The position numbers were made by a program, and so were the translations under genes. A DNA stretch of 64,000 nucleotides from Ahaetulla prasina (taxonomy: Eukaryota > Chordata > Lepidosauria > Squamata > Colubridae). Location: assembly GCF_028640845.1 (NCBI RefSeq), contig NC_080541.1, positions 34,191,935 to 34,255,934 of the forward strand, written 5' to 3'. Every line of letters starts with the position of its first letter. Positions within the stretch are counted from its first letter, which is position 1. Below the pieces are notes generated by a model, which did no database searches, was not told the origin of the DNA, and saw nothing but the letters and a program-made list of their open reading frames with translations. Below are positions 21,255 to 32,106 of this stretch, in pieces.

Positions 21255-21906
21255 TTAATTTGTATACCTCCCTTCTCCCAAAGGACTAAGGGCAGTTTAC
21301 AGCCAGGTAAAAATAACGTACATAAATATAATACAATAAAATCAAACTTAAAAAACTTATTCAAATTGGCTGATAATTAATATAAAATACATAGCAATAT
21401 AAAACCCCATTAATATCCAAATAAAACCTATGTTATATCAGTCCCGCGTGGAAGAATAAATAAGTCTTCAGTTTGCGGCGGAAGGTCCGGAGGTCAGGAA
21501 GTTGATGAAGTCCTGGGGGAAGCTCATTCCAGAGGGCAGGTGCCCCCACAGAGAAGGCTCTTGCCCTGGGGGCTGCCAGCCGACATTGTTTGGCTGACGG
21601 CACCCTGAGGAGGCCCTCTCTATGGGAGCGCACCGGTCGGTGGGAGGCATGTGGTAGCCATGGCGCTTTAAAGGTGGCAACCAGCATGGAGTGCTTTAAA
21701 GGTGCATGGAGCGCTTTAAAGGTGGTAACCAGCACCTTGAAGTGCACCCGGAAGACCACAGGCAGCCAGTGCAGCTTGTGCAGGAGGGGTGTTATATGAG
21801 AGCCACGAGTGGCTCCCTCAATCACCCGCGCAGCTGCATTCTGGACTAACGGGAGCCTCCGGGTGCTCTTCAAGGGAAGCCCCATGTAGAGAGCATTGCA
21901 GTAGTA
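21240..21906 (-). pseudogene. L2-group LINE ORF2 C-terminus and 3' UTR
   Basis: The minus-strand frame (continuous from about 21906 to 21433) starts with 'YCNALYMGLPLKSTRRL'. It continues through 'LVQNAAARVIEGATRGSHIT', 'PLLHKLHWLPVVFRVHFKV' and ends 'FRRKLKTYLFFHAGLI'. This is the classic end of L2/CR1-superfamily ORF2, beyond the reverse transcriptase. The 3' UTR carries the CCTTTGGGAGAAGGGAGG block and the tail is (ATT)n. A local near-triplication of GCTTTAAAGGTG units at about 21665-21740 replaces part of the protein. The copy is 5'-truncated and not functional. Confidence 0.85.
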
Positions 21907-22141
21907 TATATATAGCTTTATAAATAGCTTTATAAAAGAGTTATGAACTTTCCTTAGGTTTATGGCACACTTGGCACAGATACAGTTTTTATAGCATTTG
22001 AATCTATAAATCATTATAGAGCCTCTTCTGTAGAATACACCAACAGTACAATCTTCAGATCAGGTCTGCCTTTCTGCCAGAATTCTTAGCACCTTTCCCC
22101 AAAGTTGCGTTTTTCTCCTGTATGTAATTGCGGCTTGAACA

Positions 22142-22563
22142 CAGGTAATTCTTAACTTACGACTATTCACTTAATGACCAAAGTTATAATGGACTCCTCA
22201 GAACTACTTAGGGTAGCATTTTCCGCACCCCAATAATCACATGATCACATTTCAGACAATTAGTAACCAGCTCACCTTTGTGGCCATTTATGGTGTCGTG
22301 AAGGTCACATGAACATGATTTGTGACTTTTTTTTTTTGCTGTTTTCTGGTGTTTATTTTCAGTTTTGAGCAAAGAAAATTCTCCACTTTATGACACTGGT
22401 TAAATACCACACCGGTTAAGCAAAGAGTCTCCACTGGGGATTTTTGCTTAACCAATGTGGTGTTTGACGGCTATCATAAAATCAGTTTCAGTCACATGAT
22501 GCCTCAATTTACTTACAATCGTAATTCCAGGCTGAATTACAGTTGTAAATTGAGGATCTTAAA
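22142..22563. mobile_element. MITE of Tc1/mariner type (AGGTA...CTTACGAC ends)
   Basis: It starts ACAGGTAATTCTTAACTTACG and ends TAAATTGAGGATCTT. The ends are eroded inverted repeats of the kind TACAGGTAGTCCTCGACTTA. Internal blocks with AATCACATGATCACA recur at 13430. An internal hairpin is formed by AATACCACACCGGTTAAGCA (22407) and TTGCTTAACCAATGTGGTGT (22444). It has no coding capacity. I place it with mariner-type elements from the end sequence alone. Confidence 0.5.
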
Positions 22564-23264
22564 TTAGAGAGGAAGATTAGAAAGGCCAGTTCAGGTGATT
22601 AACTATGAGATTGCCAATAGTCCAATTGCTACATTTCACTCAACTGTTCTTTAATCATGGAGGCTCCTTAAGCTCATTGGGTTCTTCTGGATACCAGTTG
22701 ATAGAAGCCTCTGTCATTTTGGCCTCCTTTCCTGAAGTGCCTGGGGTGAATATAACTCGATGAATTTGCCTGAGGGGCTTTACTGTAAAATCCCAACCAC
22801 ATTTAAACAAGGAAAAAGAACAGTGGCAGAGTCCCAGATTGAAGCAGATGTTTCCTTTTAATGATGTTCAGGTCTTCATATTCCCAAGAAAACCATTTTG
22901 AACTTTAATATTTTTCATCAAGTTACTTCAGGTGTGCATTTGAAATCTCTCATGTGCACTCAGTAGAGTAGACAATGCTGGCTGAAGGAAAATCAAGGCC
23001 AGTCTCTAAGTATACAGTATGTGTAGATACTTGGAAGGGAAATCTCACGGCTTGTGTTGATTGCTTTTTCTTGGCTTTTTGTTTGTTTTGGATCAAGTTC
23101 AGTTTAAAAAGCTATAGTGTTCTCTCCCTCTCCCTCCCCCCCTCCCCCCCTCTCCTCCAGACTACTTGGACTCAAATGTGATGTACAGTATCTAAAAGAA
23201 TATAAAATGACAAATAAAATGGTATGAAAGCAATAAACCAAGTGTGTGTGTGTTTGTGTAGTAA
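22564..23264. other. Unassigned, about 0.7 kb
   Basis: Unique-looking DNA. A pyrimidine run (CTCCCTCTCCC...) lies at 23123-23157 and a short (GT)n at 23241-23257. Confidence 0.35.
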
Positions 23265-23698
23265 AACTAAGGCAGTGGTGGGTTGCTGGAGTTCACGGGT
23301 TCAGGAGAACCTCTAGCTAAGATTCTGTGCAGTTCAGAGAATCCCCAAATCCCTCCCCTGGCTGGCCCATCCCACTCCGCCCCACCCCTCCCAGGAGTCC
23401 CCATGCGGCTCATTTTGGATGTATGCACAGAGACTCAGGAAGGGCAAAAACCGGGCCTACCGGAAGTTCGGGAAGGCTGGAAACGGGCTTGTTTCTGGCC
23501 TCCAGAGGGCCTTTGGAACCTGAGTAGAGCATTTCTGCCCTCCTGGAGGCTTGAGGAAAGCCTCTGGAACCCGGGGAGGGAAAAAGCCCCCCCCCATGGT
23601 GCAGGAGGCTGTCTAGGCCACACCCATGGCCGCACTCACCCAACAACCGGGCAGAGAACCCCTTGCTAAAATTTTTGAAGCCCACCCCTGAACTATGG
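23265..23698. mobile_element. hAT-like MITE, GC-rich 418-bp form
   Basis: The element is 23273-23690, starting CAGTGGTGGGTTGCTGG and ending GAAGCCCACCCCTG. The flanks AACTAAGG and AACTATGG match 7 of 8 bases. The interior is GC-rich, which produces several overlapping open frames that are not genes. Confidence 0.8.
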
Positions 23699-23744
23699 TA
23701 ATGAATGAAACAAACATAGAAGCATCATGGATAATTATTATTAT

Positions 23745-23975
23745 TGCTGCCTTCAAGTCTTAGTTGATAGTCGACAACTATATTGACATTAATGGGAACA
23801 TTTTTGGGGATGAATTTCTATCTTCTTCTTATTGCCTTATTTTACACCCAGTTGGTTTTTGTATCTAAGACAGAACTAGAACTAGGTCTCTAGTCCTACT
23901 TCACCCTTCCCATACTCCTTACTCCAACTGTGCTACTACAGTTAACCACCAGACCACACTAACTCTAATTAATTA
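23745..23975 (-). repeat. tRNA-derived SINE, degraded
   Basis: In reverse it has the head (AGTGTGGTCTGGTGGTTAAC), CTAGAGACCTAGTTCTAGTTC and a 3' region near GACTTGAAGGCAGC. The family resembles the copies at 28557 and 36100. Confidence 0.55.
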
Positions 23976-23990
23976 TTAGACAAATTAAAT

Positions 23991-24821
23991 ATTTTGATCT
24001 GATGCTGGAAATATTGTGATCTCTTAGGCACCAATCTCAAGAAGGCTCTATTTTTATATCTATATATGGTTTTTTTTTTTAATAAGATAGGGGCCTAATT
24101 TGAAATGTAATGCATAATCAGATTAGTAAGGGAAGGGACATTCAATTTAATAAATTAAAAATGCTATCTCTGCAAGAAAACTGCTTTTTCCCACAATGCT
24201 TGAATAAGATGGAAGATCTGGAATAACCTTCTGAAGTATCTCTCACTAAGTTTTGGTTGCAAGTATTTTTGTCTACCGTTGCTCAGGAACACTCCTAGTT
24301 TTGGTTTGTATTCGCTTTCCCTAACTATCCTTGGATCTTTCAAGTTCCTTCTTCGGTACTGTCTAGATCACAGGATCTAAGCCAAGAAGAAGGCAAATTC
24401 AACTCCAAATATTAAATGCTTTGTGCATTTTAAAGTCGTGTGATTTTTTTTTCAGGTTGCACACATTTATGTTATACAGCATTGTTTCTAACATGGAAAA
24501 GATTCCGGTATCTTCCTGACCCTATTTCAAAGACTGTGTCTTAAACTGTGCTAAAATTCAAAGTCAAGGCATCTGTATCTGCAATGTGTAGTAGCAATAC
24601 CTGCAATGAACAGTAGCAATGAAACTAGTTTTTATTTATAGAAAAGATGGGAAACCCAAGACTTTCTTGTGTTGCTGAGCTACATTTCTCAGCTTCCCTT
24701 GCTAAGCTAGTTGGGAATGCTAGGAGTTGTTATTCAGTAAGATTTGGAGATCTACCAGTTTCCCATCTTTGCATATTGAGATCATAAGAATGATTATTCC
24801 CTTCACTTGTTATTAGGAGGC
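23991..24821. other. Unassigned, about 0.8 kb
   Basis: No gene. 24655-24750 (CTAGTTGGGAATGCTAGGAGTT) resembles an old dispersed repeat motif, also faintly seen at 46030-46080, but I cannot name it. Confidence 0.35.
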
Positions 24822-25200
24822 TTATTTGATAATGGTAGGGACGGGGTGGCTTGGTGGCTAAGATGCTGAGCTTGTCGATCAGAAAGGTTGGCAGTTTGGC
24901 GGTTCGAATCCCTAGCACTGTGTAATGGAGTGAGCTCCCTTTACTTGTCCCAGCTTCTGCAAACCTAGCAGTCTGAAAGCACGTAAAAAATGCAAGTAGA
25001 AAAATAGGGGCCATCTTTGGAGGGAAGGTAATAGCGTTCCGTGTGCCTTCGGTGTTTAGTCATGCTGGCCACATGACCACGAAGACATCTTCGGACAGCA
25101 CTGGCTATTTAGCTTTGAAATGGAGATGAGCACCGCCCCCTAGAGTCGGGAACAACGAGCACATATGTGCAAGGGAAACCTTTACCTTATTTGATAATGG
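24822..25200 (+). repeat. Sauria-type SINE with perfect 14-bp target duplication
   Basis: The SINE runs from about 24836 to 25186 and has the tRNA head, box B GGTTCGAATCC, and a Bov-B-like tail GAGTCGGGAACAACGAGCAC. The duplication TTATTTGATAATGG occurs at 24822-24835 and exactly again at 25187-25200. This defines a complete LINE-machinery insertion. Confidence 0.92.
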
Positions 25201-25289
25201 GGAAAACCCCAAGTTAATAAATTGCATGGTAATTTTACAAGTTAACATTCACACATTCCTATTGGCATTTTCTTTCCCCAGAATGAACA

Positions 25290-25620
25290 ATTCTTACTGC
25301 AGAAACAATGGAACATGACAAAGCATGCATTTTGGGGTCATTAAGACACTTCCTTTGGCCTTCTGCCTCACAGGACTCCAGGGGATTACATTAATGGTTT
25401 AAGTAATACGACACACCCTGTAAGTGTCTTATCGCTTAATTGGACTCCAGACAAATTCAGTTAAATCACATATACTGTTCACTTTATTGCAACTACTATG
25501 CAGCTTTTTAAATAATTTCCTACATTCTCTGCTGCTTTCAGAGGCATCTGAGTTACACTGAATGTATCTCCTGAGTATGCAGATTGTGAAGGCAGAGGTT
25601 TAACAGTGCCTTGCAGGCAT
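25290..25620. other. Candidate conserved non-coding segment
   Basis: Non-repetitive, free of simple repeats, with homeodomain-like TTAAT/ATTAA sites (CATTAATGG, CTTAATTGG) and no coding frame. The appearance resembles vertebrate conserved non-coding DNA. This is inference from texture only. Confidence 0.2.
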
Positions 25621-26523
25621 TCACCATAAAACTAAGAATATATTCTTATCAAAAGTTTAAGATCAGACCAAAGCCACCCACCCTCAATAAGGATATTGAG
25701 TAAAACAGCACTAAGGAATATCAGAAAAGGTGTCAGGAAGATTTTGACAAACCTGATATGTTTCTCTTGTAAATGGAAGAATTTTGTAATTACGTTTCTT
25801 AAAAAAAAAAAATCTTTCAGTTTGCCAGCATCTTTTGTCCTGAGCATTGTGTTATATACTATAAGAAGACTAGCCCAGGAATCTCTTCAGTGTTACCAGA
25901 TTCTCTGTTTGCATACAGAATCATTGTTAACTTCATTTCTACAACCAACTAATGTCGGCGAATGCAAAATAATTCAAGGGAAAAAGACAGACCAAGAGCA
26001 GACAAGAATTTGACAACATATGCATAATAGTTACATATGTCCATTCCAGGAAACACTTTTTTTGAATCCCTTCTCCCACCACCATCTTATTTCTCCCTTT
26101 TCCACATCATCTTTATTAAAATATTCTAATTCTTTTATATATATTTTTCTTAAGGCCAATAGCCTACTAAGGGTGTCTATGGGATATATAGTTGCTGAAA
26201 ACATGCATCAGCCACAAATTACGCTTATTGTTTAATCTCAGAACACCAACAATTTAGGCTGATATCAACCAAGCCTGTAAAATCTCTACGTGAGAATTAC
26301 AATATCAGTAAACCAATGTCACAGAAAATTAAATAATAAATAACAAAACTTTTTGTGAATCAATGATCTCCGTTGAGATTTATATATGACATTGCAAGCA
26401 AGGGCATTTTTCCAAAACTTATTTACATATCAAATTTAGAGACTGCCCATTGTACTCACAGAGTGACTCTTGGCAATTTACAATGTTCTCCGGAACTCAG
26501 GGATAAGGGAGGAAGAGGTGTGG
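25621..26523. other. Unassigned, about 0.9 kb
   Basis: AT-rich and unique-looking. Overlapping frames at 25632-26013 are on opposite strands and show no motif. Confidence 0.35.
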
Positions 26524-26724
26524 GTGTGTGTCAGTGGTGGGTTGCTCCTGGTTCTGTCTGGTTCTTGCGAACCGGTAGTAAAAGAGTGGGAGGCTCCACC
26601 CACCTGCCCAGACATCATCATGGGTGATCTGAGCATGTGCAGAAGCTTCTCTGTATGCACAGAAGTGTGCGGGGGGGGTGCTCCCATTGTGAACCAGTAG
26701 TAAAGAGAAGTAGAACCCACCCCT

Positions 26725-26733
<9 letters not shown>
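26524..26733. mobile_element. hAT-like MITE inserted in a (GT)n array
   Basis: The element is 26532-26725, starting CAGTGGTGGGTTGCTCC and ending GAACCCACCCCTG. GTGTGTGT flanks both sides (26524-26531 and 26726-26733). This fits an 8-bp duplication inside a pre-existing GT repeat, although the low complexity makes the duplication less informative. Confidence 0.8.
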
Positions 26734-26768
<35 letters not shown>

Positions 26769-26811
26769 CGAGAGAGAGAGAGAGAGGGAGAAAGAGAGAG
26801 AGAGAGAAAGA
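26726..26811. repeat. (GT)n then (GA)n microsatellite
   Basis: About 40 bp of GT followed by GAGA/GGGA units. Confidence 0.95.
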
Positions 26812-27720
26812 CTTTTATAGCCCCAAAACTAGGTGTTTGGAGAACAATGTTTTCTGTCCAAGCAAAAGAGCGCTATTAATATTTATAATTCCAAATATTG
26901 GTTCTTGGCTTGAAATTGGTTGCATAGCCATGCCTCCAGTACTTAAACAGAATTTTCTGCAAGGAAAGTGAGATGCTCAGGGATGAAAAAGAGTGGGAGT
27001 GTAAGGCCACTATTTCTTCTATAGAAAAGGAGAAGTAGAGGTGTAGGAGAAGCAAGGAACAAATTACACCCATCCAGAAGAAAAGCCTATGGAAAGCAAA
27101 GGGATTGTTATTGCTTCCATGAAATTTTGTGGCAGGAAAGAAACAATGTATCTTTTATTATGCAATTTTCTCTTTTGCTTCAACACCCCCCCCCTATTCT
27201 TTGTTGTATCCTCACCATATAGTCTTGCCAAGATTGATAGAGGAGGCACAAGTGTCACACAGTCAGCCCAGCCTCAACATTTTAAATCTCTGTATGTAGC
27301 TTGACACATCAACAAGTAATTTGAAATGCCTTGTATAAGCAAGAGTTGCTAAATGATCTCAATCAATCTGCATTTCAAAGCAAAGGCAGACCAGATTCCT
27401 GGATAATGTGAATCAAATATGTGAATGATGCACTTTTCATAATTTTGCCATATGAATGGAAATACTGTGAACAAAGCAGCATGTTTTAGGGCTCAAAATA
27501 TTAGAGCATTATTTTAGAATAAAATGCTTTCATATGCTTAAATATGAACTGTTCTGCCTTTTTAAATAAAAAAATGCAGATGGATGCAGAAAGAGAATAG
27601 AACAGATTTGTAAATAAGAATATGAGAAGATGACAAGGATCAGACTCACAATTAGCTTTTAATATCCTCTTATCCTTCCCTAATATACCACCTATTTTCC
27701 TCTGATCCTCATCCCTATAC
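26812..27720. other. Unassigned, about 0.9 kb
   Basis: No supported gene or mobile element. Confidence 0.35.
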
Positions 27721-27759
27721 ATCCTCTTGCGCTGCTGAGTGGAGTTGTTTGCACCCAGT

Positions 27760-28185
27760 CAAGGCCAACCATCCTACAACTCCAGCTGGGAGAAATACCT
27801 GAAGATGAGCGTCACATGACATTATGCGGGATTGTGTATTGGACATTCCCCCTAGGACCCTGGGGGGAGGGATTTGGGGAAACTTTCAACCCATTAATTT
27901 CCGTGCCTTTTGAATCAGATCTTGCCTTGCTTTAGCTGCTATCATTTCAAATTTAGTAAAAGTACTCTTCTCTACTTTAATGGGGTCAAGGGTTTTCTTT
28001 CTTGGGTTTGGAACAGAGGCAAGACTGACATAAAACCTGTTTTCCTTGTTACCTTCTGGAAGAGGCTTCGTGGTATCCAAAGCAGAACATCTAGCTTCAG
28101 TTACAGTTTTGTTCCATGTAGTATCAACCGTGTAAACTTGCAAGTTTCCTCTTTCTGCTCTGTATCCAAAATGGACAGTGATTTT
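27760..28185 (-). other. Unrecognised protein-like reading frame, about 100 codons
   Basis: On the minus strand, an open frame (stop near 27886) reads 'GYRAERGNLQVYTVDTTWNK', 'CSALDTTKPLPEGNKENRFY' and 'KKTLDPIKVEKSTFTKFEMI', ending 'AKARQDLIQKARKLMG'. The composition is protein-like, with charged and ordered segments. The first residues of the open frame come from the adjoining TG repeat and are not meaningful. I recognise neither a host gene nor a named transposon domain. It may be part of a retroelement polyprotein or a processed pseudogene. No exon signals were identified. Confidence 0.3.
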
Positions 28186-28345
28186 TATGTGTGTATGTGT
28201 GTGTAGCATGTGTATATTTGTGTTATATATGTATAGGGATAGATATATACTTTATTTTGAGAGCAGGCAACAGAATTTCATTTTTAATGTGGGCCAGGAT
28301 GCTCACAGTAAAAAAGTGACAATAAAGGTTATCTTGTCTTGTCTT
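28186..28345 (+). repeat. Likely LINE 3' tail seeding the next array
   Basis: AATGTGGGCCAGGATGCTCA ... GACAATAAAGGTTATCTTGT leads into TCTTG pentamers. The AATAAAGGTTATCT end resembles CR1-type tails that run into pentamer repeats. This is a short fragment. Confidence 0.4.
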
Positions 28346-28555
28346 GTCTTATCTTACCTTACCCCACTCCACCCCACTCCACCTTCTCCTCTCCTCTTCT
28401 CTCCTCTCCTCTTCTCTCCCCTCCCCTCCCCTCCCCTCCTCTCTTCCTCTCCCCTCTTCTTCTCTTCTCTTCTCTTCTCTTCTCTTCTCTTCTCTTCTCT
28501 TCTCTTCTCTTCTCTTCTCTTCTCTTCTCTTCTCTCCTCTCCTCTCCTCTTAATG
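28330..28555. repeat. Polypyrimidine pentamer array, (TTCTC)n and relatives
   Basis: TCTTG, CCACT, CTCCT and then about 110 bp of almost uniform TTCTC units. Nearly 180 bases contain no purine on the plus strand. Open frames through it in all phases are artefacts. Confidence 0.95.
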
Positions 28556-28556
28556 T

Positions 28557-28740
28557 GAGAGCCAGTTTCATATGGTGGCTAAGGGCACTGAGCTAGAAAC
28601 CAAGAGACTCTTTGTACTAGTCCCAGCTTAGGCACAAAGGGGTGATCTTGCTCCAGTCACTCTCCCCCACCCCTACAAAAAAAATTGATGACAAACCACT
28701 TCCAATTTTTTTTGCAAATTTCCAGAAATCAAGATTGCCT
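28557..28740 (+). repeat. tRNA-derived SINE
   Basis: GAGAGCCAGTTTCATATGGT head, GACTCTTTGTACTAGTCCCAGC and CCAGTCACTCTCCCCCACCC body, and ACAAACCACTTCC towards the 3' end. The 3' end is lost. Confidence 0.65.
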
Positions 28741-29034
28741 TGAAATTACACATAAATAAACAAATATATTCTAAAACTAAATGGCTAAACTTAGTTATTC
28801 CAATAAAGCATGGTAGATGCAGTTTGTTCATAGTTATTCTATATATCAGGGCCTAGTAAAGATAATAGATTTGATGGATATGGATGGAAACATTCATCTT
28901 TATCCAGCATCATTCAACAGAGTCATACTGGAACATGGCTATGTCCTTCATGAGCCTTTCCATTGATAAAATGCTATGGGCAAAATGTACACCTCCATCA
29001 CCATGTGAAACCATAAATCCTCTTTTATTTTATT

Positions 29035-29520
29035 ATTATTTATTTATTATTATTATTTATTTATCAAATTTATATACCGCGCCATCTCCCGTAGGACTCA
29101 GGGCGGTTTACAGGCATATTAAAACAATATAACAATATAATAAATAACATTTAAAACCCAAATTAAAACTAAATATTATCCAAGCCTGGTCACTAAAACA
29201 GTAAGAACCAATCAAACCCACATTAAAATTTAAAATGTAATTAAAAACATTTTGTTCTTAGGCTAGTCCCGCACGTTGAAATAATAAAGTCTTCAGTTCA
29301 CGTCTGAAGGTCCGGAGGTCAGGAAGTTGTCATAGTCCTGGAGGAAGCTCATTCCACAGGGCTGGTGCCGCCACAGAGAAGGCCCTCCCCCTGGGGGTCG
29401 CCAACCTACATTGTTTGGTCGACGGCACCCTGAGGAGGGCCACTCTGTGGGAGCGCACAGGTCGTTGGGAGGCAATCGGTGGCAGAAGGCGGTCTCGAAG
29501 TCTTCTCTGTAAAATTAGAA
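29035..29520 (-). pseudogene. L2-group LINE ORF2 end and 3' UTR, frameshifted
   Basis: The reversed tail (TAATAATAAATAAATAA) leads to the GACTCAGGGCGG block and then the ORF2 C-terminus. Pieces are readable in two frames, including 'RLKTYLF'-type and 'AP.LWNELP'-type equivalents. It is the same group as 21240-21906. The element is 5'-truncated and broken by frameshifts. Confidence 0.7.
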
Positions 29521-29604
29521 ATACATAAGAAGGAGAGCATGGAAAACTGTATCCTTGATCCTTATATATAAGAAGGGCAAATTTTACAGCAGAGAGTTTA
29601 TGCT

Positions 29605-29892
29605 ATATACTATAAGTTTGTTTGTTTGTTTTTGTTTTTTGCATTTATATCCCGCCTTTCTCCGAAGACTCAGGGCGGCTTACACTATGTTAGCAATAGT
29701 CTTCATTCTATTTGTATATTTATATACAAAGTCAACTTATTGCCCCCAACAATCTGGGTCCTCATTTTACCTACCTTATAAAGGATGGAAGGCTGAGTCA
29801 ACCTTGGGCCTGGTGGGACTTGAACCTGTAGTAATTGCAAGCAGCTGTGTTAATAACAGACTGCATTAGCAGCCTGAGCCACAGAGGCCCAG
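29605..29892 (-). repeat. tRNA-derived SINE with L2-type tail
   Basis: Reversed poly(A)/TTTG tail at 29605-29640, CATTTATATCCCGCCTTTC end block, GACTCAGCCTTCC body and a tRNA head ending GGCCTCTGTGGCTC on the minus strand. It is near full length. Confidence 0.85.
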
Positions 29893-30330
29893 TAAGCTAT
29901 TTGCATGATTTGAACACAAATCTGTCATAAGCCCTACTGATAGATGGAGACAAGCCACTTCAAGTAATGATCTAAGGTGATCCATGAACTGGAAGCCAGC
30001 CCCCACCTGCTTAGCTGGATCAGCTAAGGTATCTGATTGGGCTTGTCCCAGGCCATTCTGTTGGCAATAATCTTAAGTGGTCCTCAGAGGAACATATTGT
30101 GTAGTGGCAGTTGTGATTGCCAACTCAAGCAACTACCACTGCCACCTCATTAGGCATCACTCCAAGAATGCCCTCAAAGCAACATTTAGGAATTGACTAA
30201 CCTGCTTCTTGCTGGTGGATGAATTCTCGCAGCTGCTGCTTAAAGAGGATAAAGAGCAAGGAGAGTGGATGGGAGAGAAAGATAAGAGAGGAATCACAGC
30301 TTCCCTCTACATGTTTGTACAAAGGAAGAA
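29893..30330. other. Unassigned, about 0.4 kb
   Basis: Unique-looking DNA with no recognised feature. Confidence 0.35.
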
Positions 30331-30338
30331 ATGAGTCC

Positions 30339-30560
30339 CAGTGGTGGAATTCAATTTTTTTTTGTTACCAGTTCTGTGGGCATGGCTTGGTGCGCATGGT
30401 GTGGCTTGGTGGGTATGGCAGGGGAAGGATATTGCAAAATCTCCATTCCCACCCCACTCTGGAACCAGCCAGAGGTGATATTTGCCAGTTCTCTGAACTA
30501 CTCAAAATTTCCGCTACTGGTTCTCCAGAACCTGTCAGAACCTGCTGAATTTCACCCCTG
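30339..30560. mobile_element. hAT-like MITE, target duplication not visible
   Basis: It starts CAGTGGTGGAATTCAAT and ends CTGAATTTCACCCCTG. The interior TTACCAGTTCTGTGGGCATG and GCTACTGGTTCTCCAGAACC match the copy at 58989. The flanks ATGAGTCC and GAGAAATC do not match, so this copy is old or rearranged. Confidence 0.75.
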
Positions 30561-31989
30561 GAGAAATCTTATTCCTATCTCTTGCAACTGCCTCTACCCA
30601 CTTTAGAAAGTGGGTAAAGTGCCAGATAATGGTGAAAGGATGGTGAAAGATGATTTTGTCAAGGGAAGGGAAATGAATTCATAATTGCTTCTAATTATTA
30701 ATAGTGGGGAGAACATCTGAATAGGGCCACAAAAACAACAGTGTGTGTCCTCAGTATATTCTATGAACAGAACATATTCTCCAAACCTTATATATATAAT
30801 TGAATTTCTGACACCTCCCGTAAGTGATGAAAGAAAAAGAATTTATGAGCTGAGATATAAATAAAGGCACATGGTTTATGGGTTTGTATTCCAGTTTACT
30901 TGCCGATATTTGTTTCATCATGTTTCTGGATTCTCTCTGTGCAAATGGTTGAGGCTATTTTGTTTGACGTAAAATACAGCGCAACATGTTACTTTCTAAA
31001 AGTCATGTTCTTTATTTTAACAGTTTCAAGAGAAATTTATCTTGTTAGTTTTTAATCTTGCGTCTTTAAAAGTTATATATTGCAATAAAATTAATCTTTG
31101 AACATGTTGTTACTCTGAAACACTTCTGGGAGGAGTGTAAGACACCACGCCTGACTATCTCTCCTAACTCCTGAATGTCAGGTTTTTTTAAAAAAAAGAA
31201 AAAATGCTTAATGCTTTTTAAACTTCTCTTATAAGAATTAGTGAGAGGTTATTTTGTTTTGTTTTTTGCATAAATCAGGTACTTGTCAAAGTGGACGCCT
31301 GAAGTTCCCCATTCTATTAGGGCCTTTAAGCATATATAACTCAGCTCTATAGTTAGGTCATATATGAAAGCAAAGTCTATTATCTACCAGAAGAAAATGA
31401 GTAATTATCCTCCATGTTGACTGAATAAATAAGCGAATACATTTTTAATGAACAGTGGAGATGATTGGTTTATTGGAAGTAATCACCAAAATTATATTCA
31501 TAGTTATTATCTCTCTTTACCCAAACATGGTAATAAAATTAAGACCCTTGTGCACTATATTCTGTTAACATGATTAATGGGACTAAGGAAATGCTCATAT
31601 CTAAAATGAGAAATATTATGGGAATCATTCATTTCTGTGATTGGAATGCTGCAATGCAATTTCCCCCAAGGGGCATAGAATTACTCCTATCTGAGATGTT
31701 TATTGTACAGTTAGTAATAAAAATGTGGTTTAAGTTTGAAAATTGTCAAATGTTGCATTTAAGCTACAAGAAATATTGCGGAGAAGCCAGACTATACAAA
31801 GTGATTGTATAGTGAATTGAAATAAATGGTCCTTAAATAAGATACAATACACATACAATCCTATATGTATTCAGTAGAAAATTCTTTCCTGGTGAGCATG
31901 CTTCGGATCACAGACACAAGCTAGATAGATATTTTCTGGGAATATATTGTCAGAAGGCAGTGAGGCATTCTAAGTAAATTTCATTTAGA
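30561..31989. other. Unassigned, about 1.4 kb
   Basis: AT-rich, unique-looking DNA. The 80-residue frame at 31570-31812 has no motif. There is no repeat that I can support. Confidence 0.35.
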
Positions 31990-32103
31990 TTTACATCCAT
32001 TCAATTGGGTCCAAGTCTCAGAGACTCCCTGCAGAAGTCCCTGCAGTTTTCTTGGCAAGGTTTTTCAGAAGTGGTTTGCCATTGAAAACCCTCGCTGATC
32101 TGC
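31990..32103 (-). repeat. tRNA-SINE 3' fragment
   Basis: In reverse: CAAACCACTTCTGAAAAACC, TTGCCAAGAAAACTGCAGGG and a GACTTGGACCC-type end, the 3' part of the same SINE family as 28557. Confidence 0.6.
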
Positions 32104-32106
32104 TGC

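Noticed and set aside
23283..23685. Frames of 91-128 residues on both strands
   Set aside because: They lie wholly in a GC-rich MITE with a target duplication.
28178..28596. Long open frames on both strands across the pyrimidine array
   Set aside because: They are products of a simple repeat with no stop codon in its period.
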